Assembly: GCA_963204835.1 (NCBI GenBank)
Contig: CAUJHJ010000027.1
Span: 1 to 49,090, forward strand
DNA: 49,090 nucleotides
Source of the DNA: Pseudomonadota bacterium
Lineage (GTDB): Bacteria > Pseudomonadota > Gammaproteobacteria > Steroidobacterales > Steroidobacteraceae
Direction of reading: 5' to 3'
Shown here: one piece after another, positions 37,244-45,236 of the stretch
Layout: the number at the start of each line of letters is the position of its first letter
Position numbering within the stretch: position 1 is the first letter of the stretch
Program-made: the position numbers and the translations under genes
The notes under the pieces: model-generated
Told to the model about the DNA's origin: nothing
Seen by the model: the letters and a program-made list of their open reading frames with translations, nothing else
The model's database searches: none

Positions 37244-38527
37244 ATGGATACCGCCCCCACGGCCGCGCTCGCCGTCGCGCTCGTCGCGCTGCTCATCGTC
37301 ATCGCCTTCTCGTCCGGCACCGAGGTCGCGATGCTGTCGGTCAACCGCTATCGCGTGAAGCACCGCGCGGCCGCGGGCCAGCGCCGCGCGCGCGCGCTCG
37401 ATGCGCTGCTCGCCAAGCCCGACGACTGGCTCGGCGTGAACCTCGTGATCCTCGCCGCGGCGAGCGTGTTCGCCTCGCAGATCGCGACGATCCTCGCGCA
37501 GCGATCCGGCTACGCGCTCGCGTTGCCGGTCGCCGGCGCCGCGCTCACCGTGGTGATGATCGTATTCTGCGAGCTCGCGCCGAAGATCTTCTCGGCGCTG
37601 CACGCCGAGGCCGTCGCGCTGTCGAGCACGCATATCTATCGCGTGCTGGTCGCGATTGCGCGTCCCGCGCTGTGGCTCGCGAACCAGCTGGCCTACGGGT
37701 TCCTGCGCCTCTTCGGCGTGGCGCGGGCCAGCCGTGGCGGGCAGTCCCTGTCCGCCGACGAACTGCGCACGGTGGTCGCCGAAGCGGGCACCGTGATCCC
37801 GCAGCGCCACCGCCAGATGCTGCTGTCGATCCTCGATCTCGAGCGCATCACCGTGAACGACATCATGGTGCCGCGCCAGGACATCGCCGGCATCGACCTC
37901 GAGGACGACTGGGACGACATCCTCGAGCAGATCCGCCAGACGCCCCACACGCGCCTGCCCGTGTATCGCGGCGGGCTCGACGAACTCGTCGGCCTGCTGC
38001 ACATGAAGCGGGTCGCGCAGGAACTGGCGCGCGGCACACTCGATCGCGAGAAATTCGAAGAGCTCGCCATGGGCCGCGAGCCCTACTTCGTTCCCGAGGG
38101 CACGCCGCTGACCGTGCAGCTCGCGCAGTTCCAGCGCAACCGCCGGCGCATCGGCTTCGTAGTCGACGAGTACGGCGACATCGAGGGGCTGGTGACGCTC
38201 GAGGATCTGCTCGGCGAGATCGTCGGGGAATTCACCAACGACGCCGCGACGATCGTCCACAAGGACGTGCACGTCGAATCGCCGGGCGTCTTCATCGTCA
38301 ATGCCGGAACGACGATCCGTGCGCTGAATCGCGCGCTCGGCTGGCAGTTACCGACCGACGGCCCCAAAACCCTGAATGGCCTGCTGCTCGAGCGCCTCGA
38401 GACGATCCCCGACGCCGGCACGGCGCTCGAGATCGATCGCTACCGGATCGAGGTGCTGCAGATCCAGGACAACGCGATCCGGACGGTGCGGATGCGCGCA
38501 CGTTCCGGGCCAACGGCCGTCCCATGA
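37244..38527 (+). CDS. CNNM/CBS-domain transporter of the HlyC/CorC (CorB) family
   Basis: 427 residues from the ATG at 37244. An N-terminal CNNM (DUF21) membrane domain has about three helices and a GTEVAMLSVNRYRVKHRA motif. A CBS pair follows (about 200-320: VNDIMVPRQDI, TRLPVYRGGLDELVGLLHMK, RRRIGFVVDEYGDIEGLVTLEDLLGEIVGE), then the CorC_HlyC domain (GTTIRALNRALGWQLP, TLNGLLLERLE). The family is tied to Mg2+/Co2+ efflux. Its place next to ffh matches E. coli yfjD/corB, but the ypjD gene usually found between them is absent. Confidence 0.92.
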   Translation: MDTAPTAALAVALVALLIVIAFSSGTEVAMLSVNRYRVKHRAAAGQRRARALDALLAKPDDWLGVNLVILAAASVFASQIATILAQRSGYALALPVAGAALTVVMIVFCELAPKIFSALHAEAVALSSTHIYRVLVAIARPALWLANQLAYGFLRLFGVARASRGGQSLSADELRTVVAEAGTVIPQRHRQMLLSILDLERITVNDIMVPRQDIAGIDLEDDWDDILEQIRQTPHTRLPVYRGGLDELVGLLHMKRVAQELARGTLDREKFEELAMGREPYFVPEGTPLTVQLAQFQRNRRRIGFVVDEYGDIEGLVTLEDLLGEIVGEFTNDAATIVHKDVHVESPGVFIVNAGTTIRALNRALGWQLPTDGPKTLNGLLLERLETIPDAGTALEIDRYRIEVLQIQDNAIRTVRMRARSGPTAVP

Positions 38528-38686
38528 TGCACTGCACGATGCGGCTGGCTCGAGGGATGGCGCTATTGCTGCGCGGCAAGGCCGGTCCAGGACCGTCGAG
38601 GGAATTTACACGCCAGTGGGGCGCCACCCCAACTCAGCCGTCGACGCCGGCGGCAAGCGTATGAAAGTCCAGCGTTTAGTTTCTTG

Positions 38687-38702
38687 TGGCATGTGACTTG
38701 CT
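38687..38702 (+). promoter_or_regulatory. sigma-54 promoter of the PEP-CTERM gene
   Basis: TGGCATGTGACTTGCT matches the -24/-12 consensus TGGCAC-N5-TTGCW with the exact GG-to-GC spacing of 12. The predicted transcript start is near 38713, about 31 bases upstream of the start codon. An imperfect enhancer-like repeat TGGGG-N5-CCCCA lies 70 bp upstream (38617-38631). Confidence 0.7.
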
Positions 38703-38743
38703 CGGTTCTGGGCGTGCATTCACCTTCTTTTTCGGAGATGAGC

Positions 38744-39328
38744 ATGAGCAAGAACAAGTATTTCCTGGGGATGCTGATGGTGCTCGCCGCGCCGTTCGCA
38801 TCGGCCCACACGATCGCCATAGGCAGCACCAACGCCGGGGGGCCGGGCACGGTCACGCTGTGGATGGGTACTTACGATCACGGCGCCCCCTTCGCCCAGG
38901 GTTCGATCACGCTGGTCGCGGGCCCGAGCAATGTCGGCGCCACCCAGGCGTTCTCCATGCTCGTGACGACGCAACCCGCGGGACTGACGGCCGGGGACAA
39001 CTATTTCTATGCCAACGCGACGCCCGCCCAGTGGGGACTCCTCGCGTCGGACTCCTACACCTCGGCCACCAATGTCTCGGGACTCGGCCCGGTCGTGAAC
39101 TGGCAGGGCGCCACGTTCACGGGGCTGACAGCGGGCCTGTACACGTACCAGCTGTCCGGCATGACCAGCGCGAACTGGAACAACATCAACTCATTCCAGG
39201 ACAACTGGAGAGGTACGTTGCTGATCCCGGAATCGTCGGTTGTCGGCGTGCCGGAGCCGGGAACCCTTGCCCTGATGGCCCTCGGCTTGCTGGCCCTCGC
39301 AGCCCTGGGGCGTCGGCGCACGGTTTGA
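38744..39328 (+). CDS. PEP-CTERM sorting-domain protein
   Basis: 194 residues. The start at 38744 is chosen over the ATG at 38738 because the Shine-Dalgarno GGAG (38734-38737) abuts the first ATG but is six bases from the second. A signal peptide (about 1-21, ending FASA) and a Gly/Ala/Thr-rich secreted body of unknown fold are followed by the C-terminal tripartite signal: VPEPGT, a hydrophobic helix, and the basic tail GRRR. Such proteins are processed by the exosortase EpsH/XrtA system and go to the surface or exopolysaccharide matrix; no exosortase gene is in the window. A sigma-54 promoter precedes it and an intrinsic terminator follows, so it is a single-gene unit. Confidence 0.88.
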   Translation: MSKNKYFLGMLMVLAAPFASAHTIAIGSTNAGGPGTVTLWMGTYDHGAPFAQGSITLVAGPSNVGATQAFSMLVTTQPAGLTAGDNYFYANATPAQWGLLASDSYTSATNVSGLGPVVNWQGATFTGLTAGLYTYQLSGMTSANWNNINSFQDNWRGTLLIPESSVVGVPEPGTLALMALGLLALAALGRRRTV

Positions 39329-39389
39329 GGGGATGGATGAAGGTGCGATGACGTACCGTCCAGGGACGGTCGGTAGCTCCTGAACGAAT

Positions 39390-39420
39390 GAACGCCGCCT
39401 CCGGGCGGCGTTCTTCTTTT
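39390..39420 (+). terminator. intrinsic terminator after the PEP-CTERM gene
   Basis: Perfect 10-bp stem GAACGCCGCC / GGCGGCGTTC (39390-39399 and 39404-39413) around a four-base loop, followed by the T-rich tail TTCTTTT. Located 61 bp after the stop codon. Confidence 0.85.
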
Positions 39421-39471
39421 GCGCGTCCAATTCCCTCAAGCTGCGCACCTCGACGGTGAGGAATCTTTGGG

Positions 39472-40446
39472 ATGCACTTGCGACTGACGGCGAGCGGCCT
39501 CGCCTGGAATGACGAAGTGCCGCCGCCCCGGGTGGTGGCTTGCCTCGACTCCGTCCTGCGCGGCATCGGGCAGGTGATGCTGCAGGACAACAGCTATGCC
39601 GGCCTCCTGTTCCTGGTCGGCATCCTGTGGAACTCGCCCCTGTTTGCGGCCGGGGCCCTCCTCGGCACCTCAGTGAGCACCGCCACGGCGCTGCTGCTGG
39701 GCGCCGACCGCACGACCGTCCGCGCGGGCCTCTACGGCTACAACGGCGCGCTGGTCGCCATCGCGCTGCTCTATTTCCTGCGACCGGATGCGCTGACCTG
39801 GGGCTGCGTCGTGCTCGCGGCAGCGGGCACCACGATCCTCCAAGCGGCTTTCGCGCGGATGCTCGACACCTGGAAGCTGCCGGCACTGACGGCGCCTTTC
39901 GTGCTGGTGTCGCTGTGCGCCTTCCTCGCCGCCGCGCGCTTCGGGCGGCTCGAGACCACGCAGCTGCTGCCGACCGCTGGCCTGCCCCGATCCGTGGCGG
40001 TCGAGGGCATCGTGACTGCGGCGACGGTCGTGCAGGGGCTGTTCAACGGCGTCGCCCAGGTGTTCTTCCAGGGCAATGTCGTGACCGGCCTCTGCTTTGC
40101 GCTGGGGCTTCTCATCAGTTCGCGGCTGGCGTGCCTTGCAGCCCTCACGGGCTCGCTCACGGGATTGCTCGTCGCCTGGGGCATGGGCGCCGCGGAGCCT
40201 GCGATTCGCGCCGGCGCCTTTGGCTTCAACAGCACGCTCGTCGCCATTGCGCTCGCAGGCATGCTGGTCCGCGGCGCGGCATCCACCGCTTACACCTTGC
40301 TGGCGACGATCGCAGCGGCCTTCGTGTTCGCCGCCCTGTCCGCCGCGCTCGAGCCGCTCGGCATGCCCGCCCTGACCTTTCCCTTCGTGCTGGTCACGTG
40401 GTGCTGCCTGCTCGCAAGCCCGCATTTTGGGCGGCTGCGCACGTAA
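39472..40446 (+). CDS. urea transporter (UT family)
   Basis: 324 residues with about ten hydrophobic helices arranged as two homologous halves. Each half ends in the same motif pair: GLYGYNGALVAIAL with LPALTAPFVL, then FGFNSTLVAIAL with MPALTFPFVL. FFQGNVVTGLCFALGL is another family signature. UT channels let urea pass passively. No urease or urea carboxylase genes are in the window, so the use of the urea is not explained locally. It follows the terminator of the PEP-CTERM gene, and a two-component pair starts 69 bp downstream. Confidence 0.9.
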   Translation: MHLRLTASGLAWNDEVPPPRVVACLDSVLRGIGQVMLQDNSYAGLLFLVGILWNSPLFAAGALLGTSVSTATALLLGADRTTVRAGLYGYNGALVAIALLYFLRPDALTWGCVVLAAAGTTILQAAFARMLDTWKLPALTAPFVLVSLCAFLAAARFGRLETTQLLPTAGLPRSVAVEGIVTAATVVQGLFNGVAQVFFQGNVVTGLCFALGLLISSRLACLAALTGSLTGLLVAWGMGAAEPAIRAGAFGFNSTLVAIALAGMLVRGAASTAYTLLATIAAAFVFAALSAALEPLGMPALTFPFVLVTWCCLLASPHFGRLRT

Positions 40447-40503
40447 CCCGGCGCGCGCTGCCCGCTGCCCGTCGCGTTCCCGCACCGCTCGCGCGAACTC
40501 GAA

Positions 40504-40509
40504 TATCCT
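40504..40509 (+). promoter_or_regulatory. -10-like TATCCT before the LytS-type kinase gene
   Basis: Matches TATAAT at four positions (TAT..T) and ends six bases before the ATG at 40516. It is the same hexamer as before corB (37231-37236). No Shine-Dalgarno lies between. Confidence 0.4.
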
Positions 40510-40515
40510 TCCCGC

Positions 40516-41595
40516 ATGCCTACCGCGGCCCGCGACAAGCCACGCGGTCTGGCGCTCGCCTTCAATGGCCAGCGCGTGACCTTCACCGTGCTCTTTTCGT
40601 TCTTCTGGGGCGCGTTGCTCGGCCTCGGCTGGACATCGGAATGGTGGGGCGCCGTGCTGCGCTTCGTGGCCCTCGGCCTCATCCTGATGGCGGTCTTCGG
40701 TCTTTTCGAGCAGTGGCCGGGGCGCCTGCCCCGATGGCTGCCCCGCTGGGTACTGCAGGTGGCTGCCGTCGCCGCCTGCGTGCCCGTGGTGACGCTCGCC
40801 ATGTGGATCGGCTCCACGGAACCCGGTGCGCCGCCCTTCTGGGAGGATGGTGAACGGGTCGCGGGCTTCGGTACCCTGACAGGACTCGGCGTCCTGATGT
40901 CCCCCTGGGTCGCCCTCGGCGCGCTCGTGCGGCAGAAGGAAGCGCTCGCGCGCGAGCAGGCCCTCTCGCTTGAGCTCGCGCGCAGCGAAATGGAGCGCCA
41001 CGCACTCGATGCGCGCCTCGGCCTGTTGCAGGCGCAGGTAGCGCCGCACTTCCTATTCAACACGCTCGCGAACGTGCAGGCGCTGGTCGACGGCGGCTCG
41101 CCGCAGGCCTCCGAAGTGCTGCGCCAGCTCATCGCCTACCTGCGGGCGGCGGTGCCGCGGCTCGATGACGTGGCGACGACCCTCGGCCATGAGGTCGAAC
41201 TCGTGCGCGCCTACCTCGAACTGATGCGCATGCGCATGCCGGACCGCCTTCACTACAGCCTGCACGCCGACGAGGCGGCGCTCGGCCTGCGTTGCCCGCC
41301 CATGACGGTGCTGACGCTGGTGGAGAATGCCGTCCGCCACGGCATCGATCCGGGCGAGGACGGCGGCCGCATCGATGTCGACGTCCGCCGCGAGGCGGAC
41401 CGTTGCTGCGTGACCGTCACCGACGACGGTCGGGGCCTTCGCAAGACGGACCGCGGCCTCGGCACCGGGCTCGCGGCGCTGCAGGAGCGGCTCAGGCTGC
41501 TGTTCGGGGAATCCGTATCCCTCTCCGTTCGCCCGCGCGGGCCCAGCGGCGTGGTGGCGATCGTGCAGTTCCCGGCGCGCGCGGGGGCGCCATGA
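40516..41595 (+). CDS. LytS/AlgZ-type sensor histidine kinase
   Basis: 359 residues. The N-terminal 145 residues hold four membrane helices and little else, so the signal is probably sensed in the membrane. A short coiled coil leads to the His_kinase domain with the phospho-acceptor in QAQVAPHFLFNTLANVQAL and a HATPase domain (LTLVENAVRHGI, VTDDGRGL, GLGTGLAALQERL). The last base of the stop overlaps the start of its partner (ATGA). Confidence 0.92.
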   Translation: MPTAARDKPRGLALAFNGQRVTFTVLFSFFWGALLGLGWTSEWWGAVLRFVALGLILMAVFGLFEQWPGRLPRWLPRWVLQVAAVAACVPVVTLAMWIGSTEPGAPPFWEDGERVAGFGTLTGLGVLMSPWVALGALVRQKEALAREQALSLELARSEMERHALDARLGLLQAQVAPHFLFNTLANVQALVDGGSPQASEVLRQLIAYLRAAVPRLDDVATTLGHEVELVRAYLELMRMRMPDRLHYSLHADEAALGLRCPPMTVLTLVENAVRHGIDPGEDGGRIDVDVRREADRCCVTVTDDGRGLRKTDRGLGTGLAALQERLRLLFGESVSLSVRPRGPSGVVAIVQFPARAGAP

Positions 41596-42386
41596 TCGCC
41601 GGGCCGCCGACTGCGCTCATTGCGGAGGACGAGCCCTTGCTTCGGGAAGGCCTCGCACGCCAGCTGGCCGCGGCCTGGCCCGAGCTCGCGCTCGTTGCCG
41701 AAGCGCGCAACGGGCGCGAAGCCATCGATCTCTTCGATGCGAGGCTACCCGACGTGTGCTTCCTCGACGTGCACATGCCCGGGCTCTCGGGCGTGGAGGC
41801 CGCCCGGCACATCGGCCGGCGGGCCCATGTCGTATTCGTGACCGCCTTCGATCACTACGCCGTGCAGGCCTTTGCGCAAGGCGCGCTCGACTACCTCGTG
41901 AAGCCCGTGGAGCCGGAGCGACTCGCCGACACCGTGGCGCGACTGAAGGAACGGCTGCGCAGCGCCCAACCCGCGCGCGATACCGAGTCGCTGCTGCGGC
42001 AGCTCGCCACGCAACTGGCGCAGCAGCAGCGACCCGCTGCCCCCGAACCCCTGCGCTGGCTGCGCGCGCAGGTCGGCCAGACCCTGCGGCTGATCAGCGT
42101 CGACGACATCGACTACCTGTGCGCCGACACCAAGTACACCCGCATTGCCTGGCGTGGTGACGACGGCGGACCCATCGACGCGATCGTGCGAACGCCGTTG
42201 AAGGAACTGATCGGGCAGCTCGACCCGGCGCAGTTTGCGCAGGTTCATCGCTCGGTGATCGTGAACCTGCGGGCCATCCGCTTCGTGAAGCGCGGCGACA
42301 ACGAGACCGCGGACATCCACCTCAAGGGCCGCGAGGAGGTCCTGCCGGTCAGTCGCAGCTACCTGCACCTGTTCAGGCAGATGTAG
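41592..42386 (+). CDS. LytTR-family response regulator
   Basis: 264 residues from the ATG at 41592, overlapping the kinase stop. Receiver domain with E12/D13, phospho-acceptor D59 (VCFLDVHMPGLSG), T79-region VVFVTAFDHYAVQAF and K (LDYLVKPVEP). A linker rich in Gln follows, then a LytTR DNA-binding domain (LISVDDIDYLCADTKYTRI, FAQVHRSVIVNLRAI, EEVLPVSRSYLHLF). It is of the AlgR/YehT type. Targets are unknown; the urea transporter upstream is a possible one. Confidence 0.93.
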   Translation: MIAGPPTALIAEDEPLLREGLARQLAAAWPELALVAEARNGREAIDLFDARLPDVCFLDVHMPGLSGVEAARHIGRRAHVVFVTAFDHYAVQAFAQGALDYLVKPVEPERLADTVARLKERLRSAQPARDTESLLRQLATQLAQQQRPAAPEPLRWLRAQVGQTLRLISVDDIDYLCADTKYTRIAWRGDDGGPIDAIVRTPLKELIGQLDPAQFAQVHRSVIVNLRAIRFVKRGDNETADIHLKGREEVLPVSRSYLHLFRQM

Positions 42387-42388
42387 CG

Positions 42389-43510
42389 CTAGGGCAGCAC
42401 GATCACCTTGCCGCGCGCATGGCCTTCCTCGAGGTAACGCATGGCCTGCGCGGCCTGCGCGAGCGGATACTGGCGATCGACCACGGGCCTCACCTTGTCC
42501 TCCGCCATCAGCCGCGCAAGCGTCTCGACATCCGCGGTGCTCGCGTGCGAGATGAACATGCCCATGTCCTCGCCCACGAACCAGGACAGGATGTAGGCTT
42601 TCAGCGGCGCGAGGAATGCGCCCACCCACGGATTCGCATCGGGCCCGCCGCCACCGATCACCAGGTACTTGCCGCCGGGAGCCAGCACCCGGCGGATGTC
42701 CTTTATCGGGCGGTTCGCCACGTTGTCCATGATCACGTCATAGCGTGCGCCGCCCTCGGTGAAATCGGTGGCCTTGTAGTCGATGACATGATCGGCGCCG
42801 AGGGAGCGCACGAGTTCCACATTGCGCGTGCTGCAGACGGCCGTGACCTCGGCACCGAGCCACTTGGCGATCTGCACGGCGAAAGTGCCGACGCCGCCCG
42901 AGGCGCCGTTGATTAGTACCTTCTGCCCGGGCTGCACGGCCGCGCGATCGCGCAGCGCCTGCAGGGCGGTGATCGCCGCGACATACACGCCGCCCGCCTG
43001 CTCGAAACTGATGTTGGCAGGCTTCGCGGCGACCGAGCCGCCCTCCCTCACCGCCACGTATTCGGCGAGCGCACCGCTCCTGCCGCCGAAGATATCGTCG
43101 CCGGGCCGGAAGCGCGTCACCGCCTTGCCGACGGCCTCCACCGTTCCCGCAAAGTCGATGCCGAGACGCACGTCGGACGGCGTACCCAGGCCTTCGCCGA
43201 TGCGCATGACATAGGGCGTGCCGCGGATGCGGTGCCAGTCGAGCGGATTGAGGCCCGCGGCGCGCACCTTGACGAGCACCTGGTCGTCCGCGAGCACGGG
43301 CCGAGCGATGCTTTCGATCGTGAGGACGGACGGTGGCCCGTAGCAGCGACGAACGGCAGCGCTCATGACTGGCCCGTCGGCCGCCGCGCCGCGGGCGTCC
43401 TCCGCCGCCCGGCAAGGCGTATCGCGACTCATGACGACCGCCAGCACGCCGAGCGCGACCACCAGGGACAGGCCGAGGGCCGCCGATATCCGCTTGATCC
43501 ATTTGCGCAT
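42389..43510 (-). CDS. membrane-anchored zinc-independent medium-chain reductase (quinone oxidoreductase-like)
   Basis: 373 residues from the ATG at 43510. Residues 1-27 form a basic start and a single helix (ISAALGLSLVVALGVLAVVM), then a short Ala-rich linker, then a complete MDR domain from about 47. It has VLVKVRAAGLNPLDWHRIRG, GIDFAGTVEAVG, GDDIFGGRSGALAEY, the Rossmann motif INGASGGVGTFAVQIAKWLGA, and the terminal GHARGKVIVL. Cys/His zinc ligands are missing, as in quinone oxidoreductases and RTN4IP1-like reductases. The anchor is unusual for this normally soluble family. It is convergent with the LytTR gene two bases away. Confidence 0.87.
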   Translation of the reverse strand: MRKWIKRISAALGLSLVVALGVLAVVMSRDTPCRAAEDARGAAADGPVMSAAVRRCYGPPSVLTIESIARPVLADDQVLVKVRAAGLNPLDWHRIRGTPYVMRIGEGLGTPSDVRLGIDFAGTVEAVGKAVTRFRPGDDIFGGRSGALAEYVAVREGGSVAAKPANISFEQAGGVYVAAITALQALRDRAAVQPGQKVLINGASGGVGTFAVQIAKWLGAEVTAVCSTRNVELVRSLGADHVIDYKATDFTEGGARYDVIMDNVANRPIKDIRRVLAPGGKYLVIGGGGPDANPWVGAFLAPLKAYILSWFVGEDMGMFISHASTADVETLARLMAEDKVRPVVDRQYPLAQAAQAMRYLEEGHARGKVIVLP

Positions 43511-43632
43511 GGCGGGACTATCAGGCCGCCACGAAAGCACCGCCACTCCGTTGCGACAGGTGACGGACTGCGGACCCGAACGGCGCGCCACCCGCGACAG
43601 ACGGCGGACCCGCCGCCGCCCGCCCGTGGCCG

Positions 43633-45000
43633 CTAGCCCGTCCCGGCTGCCGCCAGCGCCTCCGCGACGCGTCCCACCGCGCGCACCTCGATGCCTTCGA
43701 TCGGCTTGCGCGGTGCATTGCCCTGCGGCACGACCGCCACCTTGAAGCCCTGCTTGGCGGCCTCGCGCACGCGTTCTTCGCCAAAGGCGACGGGCCGCAC
43801 CTCGCCAGTGAGCCCGACTTCGCCGAATGCCACGAGCGACTGCGGCAGCGGCCGATCGCGCAGGCTGGAGGCCAGGGCGAGCACGAGCGGCAGGTCCGTG
43901 GCGGTCTCGCCGAGCGAGAGGCCACCGACCACGTTCGCGAAGACATCGTGTTCCTGCAGGGAAACGCCCGCATGGCGATTCAGGATCGCCAGCAGCATTG
44001 CGAGCCGGTTGGCGTCGAGCCCCTGCGCCACGCGGCGCGGCGCGCCAAATCGCATGCGATCGACCAGTGCCTGCAGCTCGATCAGCAGCGGCCGGCCGCT
44101 GTCGCGCGCCACCATGACGATCGAGCCCGGCGCGGCTTCCGCTGCCCGCGCGAGGAATATCGCCGACGGGTTGCGCACTTCCTTGAGCCCCTCCTCCCCC
44201 ATCACGAAGAAGGCGAGCTCATTGACGGCGCCGAAGCGGTTCTTGACCGCGCGCACGATGCGAAAGCGGCTGCCCGCCTCGCTCTCGAAATAGAGCACGG
44301 CGTCGACGAGGTGCTCGAGGACGCGGGGACCCGCGATCGCCCCTTCCTTGGTGACGTGCCCGATGATGACCACGGCAATGCCGGTCGTCTTGGCAAAGCG
44401 CACGAGCTGGGCGGTGCACTCCTTGAGCTGGGTCACCGCACCCGCACTTGCGCCGAGTTCGGCGAACTGCACGGTCTGGATCGAATCGACGACCAGTAGC
44501 GCGGCCCCGGCGGCGCGCGCCGCGCCGAGGATCGCATCGAGGTCGGTCTCGGCCAGTACGGACAATCCCGCACCCGCCAGGCCGAGTCGCCGCGCCCGCA
44601 TCGACACCTGCGCCAGGGACTCCTCGCCGGTGGCGTACAGGATCGCGCGGCCGGGCGCGGCGCTCGCGGCCACCTGCAGCAACAGGGTCGACTTGCCGAT
44701 GCCGGGATCGCCACCGATCAGGCTCACCGAACCCGGCACGATGCCACCGCCCAGCACGCGATCGAACTCGGCGAGGCCTGTCGGGAGGCGCGCCACGGCG
44801 CCGGCAGCGTCCACGAGGCGGGCCGGCACGACCGAGGGGACCGCAGCCGCGGCTCCTGCCGGTCGGGGCATTGCCGCCGGGCGCGGCAAGACGCGCTGCT
44901 CGAGCGAGTTCCACTCGCCACACTGGGGACACTGGCCCTGCCACTTGAGGGTTTCCGCGGCACAGGCATTGCAGACGAAGGAGACGGCGGGGCGGGCCAT
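43633..45000 (-). CDS. radA: DNA repair protein RadA
   Basis: 455 residues. The N-terminal C4 zinc finger (CNACAAETLKWQGQCPQCGEW), the RecA-like ATPase (GGDPGIGKSTLLLQVA, Walker B-type LLVVDSIQTVQ), the RadA-specific KNRFG motif (VKNRFGAVNELAFF), and the Lon-like C-terminal domain are all present. It promotes branch migration in recombinational repair. A TAAAGT hexamer (45007-45012) six bases upstream of the ATG suggests a leaderless message. Confidence 0.97.
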   Translation of the reverse strand: MARPAVSFVCNACAAETLKWQGQCPQCGEWNSLEQRVLPRPAAMPRPAGAAAAVPSVVPARLVDAAGAVARLPTGLAEFDRVLGGGIVPGSVSLIGGDPGIGKSTLLLQVAASAAPGRAILYATGEESLAQVSMRARRLGLAGAGLSVLAETDLDAILGAARAAGAALLVVDSIQTVQFAELGASAGAVTQLKECTAQLVRFAKTTGIAVVIIGHVTKEGAIAGPRVLEHLVDAVLYFESEAGSRFRIVRAVKNRFGAVNELAFFVMGEEGLKEVRNPSAIFLARAAEAAPGSIVMVARDSGRPLLIELQALVDRMRFGAPRRVAQGLDANRLAMLLAILNRHAGVSLQEHDVFANVVGGLSLGETATDLPLVLALASSLRDRPLPQSLVAFGEVGLTGEVRPVAFGEERVREAAKQGFKVAVVPQGNAPRKPIEGIEVRAVGRVAEALAAAGTG

Positions 45001-45188
45001 CGATTCACTTTAACATGCGGGTTCGCGTGACTTACCTTAGGATCACGCCAAATGGACGGGGCACGGCAAAGGGAACTGTGATCGGGCGCTCGGACTTCGC
45101 CCCACCCGATGCTAGTGTCTGCAGGTACGTACCGTTGATGAAAGACCGGGGGTTCGCGGGCCTTGATTGAGCAGGGTGGCATCGTGTC

Positions 45189-45204
45189 TGTGACGCGCGT
45201 CACG
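45189..45204 (+). promoter_or_regulatory. CRP/Clp-like palindrome before the PP2C gene
   Basis: TGTGACGCGCGTCACG fits the CRP-family consensus TGTGA-N6-TCACA at nine of ten positions and contains a perfect 14-bp palindrome (45190-45203). It is 33 bp upstream of the phosphatase start codon, in the 236-bp gap between radA and that gene. A Vfr/Clp-type regulator is the obvious candidate. Confidence 0.5.
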
Positions 45205-45236
45205 CTACTGTCCGCGGCCGGAGGGCCCGGGTAACC

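Noticed and set aside
35941..38664. A 907-residue plus-strand frame over ffh and corB
   Set aside because: It is antisense to ffh and out of frame with corB, low in complexity, and matches nothing; both real genes are certain.
38738..38740. ATG at 38738 as start of the PEP-CTERM protein
   Set aside because: The Shine-Dalgarno GGAG directly abuts it, leaving no spacer. The ATG at 38744 has a six-base spacer.
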